This document shows, piece after piece, positions 58,707-64,000 of a stretch of DNA of 64,000 bases. Source of the stretch: CBDDFV01 sp965227335 (lineage in GTDB: Bacteria; Planctomycetota; Phycisphaerae; Phycisphaerales; SM1A02); contig CBDDFV010000001.1 in NCBI GenBank assembly GCA_965227335.1, positions 310,001 to 374,000 of the forward strand, written 5' to 3'. Position 1 is the stretch's first letter. Every line of letters starts with the position of its first letter. Both the position numbers and the translations under genes were made by a program. The notes beneath the pieces were generated by a model. That model was not told the DNA's origin, did no database searches, and saw only the letters and a program-made list of their open reading frames with translations.

Positions 58707-59651
58707 TCAGAAGTCGGCGGAGAACGAGACGCCGACGAAGGCGGCGGGGTCGTAGTCTTCCTGGGCGATGCGGTTTTCGTCGCGGTCATCGAGCGTGAGT
58801 TCGCCCGCCGCGAGGACGCCGCCGATGAGGCTGATGCGGGCGTTGTCGGAGAACGACCATGTGGCGCGGGCGCGGATGGCGACGCCTTCCTCTTCGCCGG
58901 CGCCTTCGGGGGCGACGCCGTCATCGTCGAGTCTGAAGCGGAGGCTGAGCCATTCGGCCCCGACGCCGACGGTGAGTTTGTCGAGGCTGGGGGGGGTCCA
59001 GGCGAGTTCGAGTCCGCCCACGCCGCCGCCTGCGGCGCCGACGGAGCCGACGCGTGCGGACTGGAGTCGGAGTTGGCTATTGATGGTCCAGTTCACGAAC
59101 ACGAGCGGGAAGAGTCGGGGGTCGTCTTTGATGACGCTCCTGACGCCGATACCGAGTCCGAGGATGAGGTTCTGATCGCGGGCCCAGGAGGCGCCGATGA
59201 AGCCGGCGCCGGTGAATCCATCGCTGGCGGAGGCGCCGGATTCGTAGGACCACGCCGCGCGTCCGCCGCCGAACACCGCCCATTGCTTGTCGAGTTGGTA
59301 TTCGAGTCGGGCGCCGATGGAGAAGCGTTGGACGTCGTCCCAGGGGTCGAGGGCGGCGAAGCCGGCGGTTCCGTCGAAGTCGTATTGCCACGCGGCGGCG
59401 GTGGCGGTGACGCCGAGGGTGAGTTTCTTGTTGAGGGGGGCGCGGACGCCGAAGCGGAGGCCGGCCCGCTGGACGTCGAGTTCGCCGCCGTCATCGTCGA
59501 AGTCGGCTTCGAACTGGTGGACGTAGCCGGTCTGGAGGCTGAACTCGAGGGTTCGCGTCTCGTCGGGGCGTTCCTCGCCGGCGTCGTCGGTCTGGGCGAG
59601 GGCGACGGGGGCGAGAACGAGGATCGCGAGGGCGGGGGCGATGCGACGCAT
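58707..59651 (-). CDS. Putative outer-membrane beta-barrel protein
   Basis: 314 residues from ATG 59651. A signal peptide, MRRIAPALAILVLAPVALAQ, is followed by an acidic linker. The rest alternates hydrophobic and polar residues in short strands with Gly/Asp turns (TLEFSLQTGYVHQFEADF, LRFGVRAPLNKKLTLGVTAT, WAVFGGGRAAWSYESG, ILGLGIGVRSVI) and ends in FVGVSFSADF. The terminal Phe and amphipathic strand pattern suggest a beta-barrel. No specific family was recognised. It lies 31 bp downstream of the dehydrogenase gene on the same strand. Confidence 0.72.
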   Translation of the reverse strand: MRRIAPALAILVLAPVALAQTDDAGEERPDETRTLEFSLQTGYVHQFEADFDDDGGELDVQRAGLRFGVRAPLNKKLTLGVTATAAAWQYDFDGTAGFAALDPWDDVQRFSIGARLEYQLDKQWAVFGGGRAAWSYESGASASDGFTGAGFIGASWARDQNLILGLGIGVRSVIKDDPRLFPLVFVNWTINSQLRLQSARVGSVGAAGGGVGGLELAWTPPSLDKLTVGVGAEWLSLRFRLDDDGVAPEGAGEEEGVAIRARATWSFSDNARISLIGGVLAAGELTLDDRDENRIAQEDYDPAAFVGVSFSADF

Positions 59652-59682
59652 GTGCGTTTCTTTCGACGGGGAGGGGGGGGGG

Positions 59683-61008
59683 TCAGGGGAAGACGCCGCG
59701 CACGTTGTAGACATCGGCGATGCGTTCGAGGGCGGCGCAATAGGAGGCGGTGCGGAAGTCGGTGTCGTACTTGGCGCGGGCCTGTTTGACGCGGTGGGCG
59801 GAGGCGACCATGTATTCGTTGAGTTTGTGGTCGACGGTGTCGCCGGACCAGTATTCGGCGGTTTTATTCTGGACCCATTCGAAGTAGGAGACGGTGACGC
59901 CGCCGGCGTTGCAGAGGATGGCGGGGAGCACCTCGACGCCGCGCTGCATGAGGACGGCGTCGCCTTCGGGGGTGGTGGGGGCGTTGGCGCCTTCGGCGAT
60001 GACGCGGGCGTTGACATGCTGTGCGATGTCGTCGGTGATCATCTGTTCGAGGGCGGCGGGGATCATGACGTCGACGTTCTGCTGGTAGAACTCTTCGGTG
60101 GTCAGCGAGTCGCTCTTGGGATAGCCCTGGACGCCGCCGCGCTGCTGGACGTATTCGGCGAGGTCGTCCGCATCGATGCCGGACTCGTTGCAGACGGCGC
60201 CGGTGTGGTCGATGACGGCGCGGAGCGTGGCCCCGTAGGGTTTGAGCAGGCGTGCGGTCCAGGAGCCGACGTTGCCGAAGCCGATGACGGAGTACGACAT
60301 CTTCTCGATGTTGACCTTGAGGTCGGGGAGGAGTTCGACGAGGACGTCGACGACGCCCTGGCCGGTGGCTTTTTCGCGTCCGACGGAGCCGCCGAACTCG
60401 ACGGGCTTGCCGGTGACGATTCGGAGGGAGTCGAGTCGTTCGTGTTCGGGCGTCATCTGCTGGTAGGTGTCGCCGAACCACGCCATGATCTGGGCGTTGG
60501 TGCCGACATCGGGGGCGGGGATGTCGTAGTCGGGTCCGATCTGGTTGGAGATCGCGGAGCAGAAGCGACGGGTGACGCGCATGAGTTCATCGCCCGAGAG
60601 TTCGCGCGGGTTGCATTTCACGCCGCCCTTGCCGCCGCCGAACGGGACGCCCACGAGCGAGCACTTCATCGTCATGAGGACGGCGAGCGACTTGATGTCG
60701 TCAAGGCTGACGTGCGGGTGGAACCGAATGCCGCCCTTGTAGGGTCCGAGCGCGTTGTTGTGCTGGACGCGATAGCCTTTGAAGAGCGCGTGGTGCCCGT
60801 TGTCCATCAGGACCGGGAAGTGCACCATGATCTCGTTCTTGGGCTGGGCGAGGATGATCTGCTGGTGGTGCCGCATCCCGACAATGTTGGCGGCGATGAG
60901 GACCTGCTCGATCGTCTGGTGGAAGAGGTTGCCGGGATCGCGAACGATCTCGAGCTCCTCGAAGACCTGCTGGGGGAGGTGCGGCGGACGGGCGGGGGAG
61001 GCGGTCAT
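59683..61008 (-). CDS. gdhA: Glu/Leu/Phe/Val dehydrogenase family, glutamate dehydrogenase-like
   Basis: 441 residues from ATG 61008; the frame runs on to 61227 without a better start. Key segments: GYRVQHNNALGPYKGGIRFH, then SLAVLMTMKCSLVGVPFGGG and KGGV (substrate Lys), DIPAPDVGTNAQIMAWF (catalytic Asp), GKPVEFGGSVGREKATGQG, the NAD(P) motif VIGFGNVGSW, and IAEGANAPTT. The length and segments fit glutamate dehydrogenase (2-oxoglutarate and ammonia to glutamate). Cofactor preference cannot be fixed by eye. No Gln/Glu operon genes are adjacent. Confidence 0.93.
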   Translation of the reverse strand: MTASPARPPHLPQQVFEELEIVRDPGNLFHQTIEQVLIAANIVGMRHHQQIILAQPKNEIMVHFPVLMDNGHHALFKGYRVQHNNALGPYKGGIRFHPHVSLDDIKSLAVLMTMKCSLVGVPFGGGKGGVKCNPRELSGDELMRVTRRFCSAISNQIGPDYDIPAPDVGTNAQIMAWFGDTYQQMTPEHERLDSLRIVTGKPVEFGGSVGREKATGQGVVDVLVELLPDLKVNIEKMSYSVIGFGNVGSWTARLLKPYGATLRAVIDHTGAVCNESGIDADDLAEYVQQRGGVQGYPKSDSLTTEEFYQQNVDVMIPAALEQMITDDIAQHVNARVIAEGANAPTTPEGDAVLMQRGVEVLPAILCNAGGVTVSYFEWVQNKTAEYWSGDTVDHKLNEYMVASAHRVKQARAKYDTDFRTASYCAALERIADVYNVRGVFP

Positions 61009-61272
61009 GGCGCGGCTCTCGCGTGAAGGAGGCGGTCGGACGCGACGGTGAGGGGCGATGGTCCCGGACCGGGTCGCGTGGCCGGTCGGGGGGCGATGCA
61101 TGATACGGCGGGCGGTCGCGAAACGACATTCCGGGTCCCGTTCGGTTGCATCTTCCGCAGGGTCGCGGACAATATGGAACTTCCGGCGGCCGCGAGGTTT
61201 GCGTCGGCCGACGAATTCGGATTGCACACCACATCGCCCTTTCTCGCCCGAGGGTGTTCAGGAGGATACGGC

Positions 61273-63723
61273 ATGACGCCTGGAGTTCTTACGGCGACCG
61301 CGATGGCCGCCGCCGCGCTGTTGGGCGGCGGGACGGATCAACAGGTCATCACCCCGCCGCTCGGCGCCCCGTTTCTGGGTTTCTTCGGGCAGGCGGTGGC
61401 GGTGCAGGGCAACGACCTGTTCATCGGTTCGCCCCTCGACTCGAGCATCGGCCTGGCCGTGGGCGGGGTGTATCACTATCAGCGGGGCCCGGACGGCGTC
61501 TGGGCCTTCCGGGAGCAGCTCCTGCCGCCGACGGGGGTGACGCTGCCTTTCCTGAACTTCTTCGGCGAGTCGCTCGCGGTGGACGGCGACCTGCTGGCCA
61601 TCGGGGCGCCGCGCGAAACGGAGATCACCGAGAAGGGCGTCAATTTCTTCCAGGGCGCGGCGTACGTTTTCCAGCGTCAGCCGGACGGCACGTGGGATTT
61701 TCTCATCCGCATCGTGGAGGAGGACATTGGCGCGTTGCGTTTGTTCGGGACGTCGGTTGATCTCTTCGGCGACACGCTCGCGGTCGGCGCTCCGGGCGAC
61801 AACGACGCCTGTCCGGAGAGCGGCTTCTGTCTGTCCGGGGCGGTGTATCTCTACGAGATTGACGGTCCGACGTTCCCCACGGAGCGGGCTCGCCTCGTCG
61901 CGCCGCGTCCGGAGCCGTTCGACTGGGTGGGCAATCGGGTGGCGATCTCGGGCAACGTGGTGATTTCGGGTCGGCATCCCGCCCAGGATTTCCAGGAGCC
62001 GGCGAAGGGCGCGCCGCCGCCGAACAAGGCGCTGGCGTACGTCTGGGAGCGCGATCCCGCCACGCAGATGTGGGGCGAGGGAGCGCCGGTGGTGATCGGC
62101 GACATCGGCGTCGATCCCGGCTTCGCCGCGTTCACGGAAGCGGTCGACATCGACGGCTTCAACGCGATCCTCGGCGTGTTCTACGCGGGCGAGGATGAAG
62201 AGGAGATCGTCCCCACCGGACGGGCGTGGCTGATCGAGAAGGACATGGCCGGCCGCTGGGTCGCCACCGAGGAGTTCGAGAATCCGGAGGCCGATCTCGG
62301 CGACGAGTTCGGGTGGGCGGTCGCGTTGCGCGGCAACCGCGCCGTGGTCGGCGCGCGGTCCGACGTGTCGGACATCGGCTTCGATTCGGGGACCGCATTG
62401 GTCTACACCCGCGCGGGATCGGACGCCAACTTCACGCTCGCCGAGCGTCTGCAGCCGGACACGCCGAGCAACAACGAGCTGTTCGGCTTCGTGGTCGGTC
62501 TCGGCCCTGATCTCGTCGTCGTGACGGCGTTGGACGAAAACGAGGTGCACGTCTTCGATCGACCGTTCACCGATGCGTTCGAATCAGGCGATCTCTACCT
62601 CGCGACCGAAGGGGCGCCGGGAAGCGATCCGGACGATGGGGAGGTGGAGGACGCGATTCTGCAGATCAATCCCGTCACCCAGATCGTGCGCGAGCTGACG
62701 ACCGTGGACGGTCTCGACGCCCGGGTGGCCACGTACGATCCGGCCCGGGAGCGGCTGATCGTGGGGGTGGAGGGCGACACCGGCGCGTTGCGGGCGATCG
62801 ACAGCACGGGCGAAGTCTTCATGCTGGAGCACAATCTGGACGCGATCTCGGACTGGGGCGATCGCACCATCCGGAGCCTCGCGCCGGCCGGGGACGGGCG
62901 GCTCTATGCGGTGGGGGCGAACGATGCGGGCAGCGTCCGCGTGGGCCTGATCGCGGCCGATGACACCGCGAGTCTCGTCGCGAACGGCGCCGCGCCGCTC
63001 ACGCTCACGCTCAACGACGAGGAGACGATGGCGGCGATCTGGGACTCCGACAACGATGCGTTGTACATCGCGGACGCCCTGGATCCCGTGACGCGGGTGC
63101 ACCGCATCGTGCTGGACGCGGAAGGCGACGATGTGGTGTCCGCGGTGAACGTCGTGTTCGACGCAATCGGCGTCGGCATCAACGACGACGAGAAGCCGGC
63201 GCAGTTCTCAGCCGGTCCGAACGACCGCATGCTGCTCAAGATCCGAAGCACGGTCACGGGCCTTGAATCGCGGCTGCAACTGTTTGATCCGGCGACGCTC
63301 GCCGACCTCCCGTTCGCCGCCTCGGACTACACCGGGGTGGAGTTCGAGGAAGCGGGGACGTACTCGACGCTGCTCGGTCTGGCGGTCACGCTCGATACGC
63401 AGAACGATCAGCTCCGGACGTTCGCGTTCGGGGATTCGGGGGCGGGGACCGTGTTCGTGTCCGGCGACGTGTCGGACAGCATGGTCGAAGGCGAGGACGC
63501 GACGCTCATCTCGATCGGCGACACGATCTCCGGCGGGCCGGAAACGCCGCCGCCGGCGCCGGCGAGTCAGTTCACCGATCGACGCGCGGCGGCGCTCGCG
63601 GAGACGCTCCACCTGATCCTCGAGCACTGGGGTCCGTGCGACCGCGGGCGGGGGTGTGCGGGCGACCTCAACCGGGACGGCGTCGTCGACGGTGCGGACC
63701 TCCGCCTCGCCCTGATCCGCTGA
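61273..63723 (+). CDS. Secreted FG-GAP repeat protein with C-terminal dockerin-like motif
   Basis: 816 residues from ATG 61273, fixed by AGGAGG 8 nt upstream; earlier in-frame starts to 61048 overlap the divergent dehydrogenase promoter. Signal peptide MTPGVLTATAMAAAALLGGG. At least five FG-GAP beta-propeller blades: FGQAVAVQGNDLFIGSP, FGESLAVDGDLLAIGAP, FGTSVDLFGDTLAVGAPGDN, WVGNRVAISGNVVISG, FGWAVALRGNRAVVGA. Residues 440-760 form a second, beta-rich region of the kind seen in planctomycete exoproteins. The end has one dockerin-like repeat, GDLNRDGVVDGADLRLALIR, shorter than in the other three dockerin-tailed proteins. Extracellular, ligand unknown. Confidence 0.8.
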   Translation: MTPGVLTATAMAAAALLGGGTDQQVITPPLGAPFLGFFGQAVAVQGNDLFIGSPLDSSIGLAVGGVYHYQRGPDGVWAFREQLLPPTGVTLPFLNFFGESLAVDGDLLAIGAPRETEITEKGVNFFQGAAYVFQRQPDGTWDFLIRIVEEDIGALRLFGTSVDLFGDTLAVGAPGDNDACPESGFCLSGAVYLYEIDGPTFPTERARLVAPRPEPFDWVGNRVAISGNVVISGRHPAQDFQEPAKGAPPPNKALAYVWERDPATQMWGEGAPVVIGDIGVDPGFAAFTEAVDIDGFNAILGVFYAGEDEEEIVPTGRAWLIEKDMAGRWVATEEFENPEADLGDEFGWAVALRGNRAVVGARSDVSDIGFDSGTALVYTRAGSDANFTLAERLQPDTPSNNELFGFVVGLGPDLVVVTALDENEVHVFDRPFTDAFESGDLYLATEGAPGSDPDDGEVEDAILQINPVTQIVRELTTVDGLDARVATYDPARERLIVGVEGDTGALRAIDSTGEVFMLEHNLDAISDWGDRTIRSLAPAGDGRLYAVGANDAGSVRVGLIAADDTASLVANGAAPLTLTLNDEETMAAIWDSDNDALYIADALDPVTRVHRIVLDAEGDDVVSAVNVVFDAIGVGINDDEKPAQFSAGPNDRMLLKIRSTVTGLESRLQLFDPATLADLPFAASDYTGVEFEEAGTYSTLLGLAVTLDTQNDQLRTFAFGDSGAGTVFVSGDVSDSMVEGEDATLISIGDTISGGPETPPPAPASQFTDRRAAALAETLHLILEHWGPCDRGRGCAGDLNRDGVVDGADLRLALIR

Positions 63724-63753
63724 GTCGATCCCGTCCGCATGATCACGAATGAG

Positions 63754-63787
63754 AACGGCCCGCTCCCGGGGTGGAGCGGGCCGTGTT
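63754..63787. terminator. Bidirectional terminator hairpin
   Basis: ACGGCCCGCTCC (63755-63766) pairs with GGAGCGGGCCGT (63773-63784), 12 bp with a 6-nt loop. On the plus strand GTTCGTTC follows; on the minus strand TCTCATTC follows. It lies between the FG-GAP gene and the convergent M42 peptidase gene. Confidence 0.7.
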
Positions 63788-63816
63788 CGTTCAGGGTGGA
63801 GCGGCGTCGGCGGGGT

Positions 63817-64000
63817 TTACTTCACCGTCGGCAGCCAGGCGGCGAGGAGGTCGATGGAGGCCTGCAGGTCGCCCTTGTGGATCGACTCGGTGACGGTGTG
63901 GATGTAGCGGGTGCCGCAGACGACCGCCGCGCATCGCGCCCCGCCCGCCGCCCGCTGGATCGCGGCTCCGTCCTGTCCGCCGCGGGGCAGGATGCACCGC
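63817..64000 (-). CDS. M42-family metallopeptidase, 3' end only
   Basis: The TAA stop is at 63817-63819 and the frame is open through the window edge, giving the last 60 residues of a protein. The sequence PRGGQDGAAIQRAAGGARCA, AVVCGTRYIHTVTESIHKGD, LQASIDLLAAWLPTVK matches the C-terminus of M42 glutamyl aminopeptidase/FrvX proteins (family form: G-G-T-D-A-x-x-I, P-x-R-Y-I-H-x-x-x-E, then D-x-x-x-x-I-x-L-L). The GGQDG replaces the common GGTDA. The metal-ligand His in RYIHT is present. Catalytic status needs the upstream part. Confidence 0.8.
   Translation of the reverse strand, partial: RCILPRGGQDGAAIQRAAGGARCAAVVCGTRYIHTVTESIHKGDLQASIDLLAAWLPTVK

Overview
The window looks like chromosomal DNA of a member of the Planctomycetota, most likely class Phycisphaerae. 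The sequence is very G+C-rich. Four secreted proteins end in tandem dockerin/EF-hand-like repeats of the form D-x-N/D-G-D-x-V-x-x-x-D-L-A-x-L-L-A-x-W-G, a hallmark of that lineage. Other lineage-typical features are short CxxC-GY/F zinc-ribbon membrane proteins, a Ser/Thr kinase fused to TPR-like repeats, many exported TPR proteins, a B12-dependent ribonucleotide reductase, and single ribosomal or ATP-synthase genes outside their usual operons. No rRNA, tRNA, CRISPR array, intact insertion sequence or prophage was seen.

Layout. Bases 1-3935: a partial peptidase-MA-like gene, then the potassium uptake pair trkA-trkH. Bases 4078-8422: queG (queuosine), a lipoprotein, and a UvrD/PcrA helicase. 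Bases 8423-9009 hold an unexplained AT-richer island. Bases 9010-13185: dcd and nrdJ (dNTP supply). Bases 13186-14395: a structured non-coding stretch with a terminator, then a membrane protein/XRE regulator cassette with an operator-like palindrome. Bases 14528-18245: three exported proteins (TPR, dockerin-tailed, DUF4331). Bases 18682-21709: orphan atpD, a class-I-amidotransferase-like hydrolase, and orphan rpsR. Bases 21949-25049: a YetF-like protein, two paralogous zinc-ribbon membrane proteins and a TPR protein, mostly translationally coupled. Bases 25208-30796: HEAT-repeat protein plus sirtuin, a lipoprotein and fumC.

Bases 30797-31428 carry a tandem array of about 64-bp palindromic units. 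Bases 31429-39278: alpha/beta hydrolase, hotdog thioesterase, two enoyl-CoA hydratases and a 3-hydroxyacyl-CoA dehydrogenase (a beta-oxidation or phenylacetate-like set) surrounding a Ser/Thr kinase. Bases 39286-42971: small conserved protein, a zinc-motif-less M16 protein, a membrane protein, then thyA-folA. Bases 42973-48162: SGNH-like esterase with dockerin tail, large TPR metallopeptidase, cysteine dioxygenase, and a VapC remnant. Bases 48229-55263: a dockerin-tailed exported protein and feoAB, each behind an identical Fur-box-like palindrome, with a MoxR-BatA pair between them. Bases 55525-64000: S9 peptidase, outer-membrane-like protein, glutamate dehydrogenase-family enzyme, FG-GAP protein, and the 3' end of an M42 peptidase.

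Functional links. dcd, nrdJ, thyA and folA together cover much of deoxynucleotide synthesis. The strongest regulatory observation is the pair of identical Fur-like boxes, which ties an uncharacterised dockerin-tailed exported protein to ferrous iron uptake. Many genes have a TANNNT box ending 6-9 nt before the start codon and no Shine-Dalgarno sequence, which suggests frequent leaderless mRNAs. A family of short hairpins (8-bp stem, 3-nt loop) recurs right after stop codons and is amplified in the 31-kb array.
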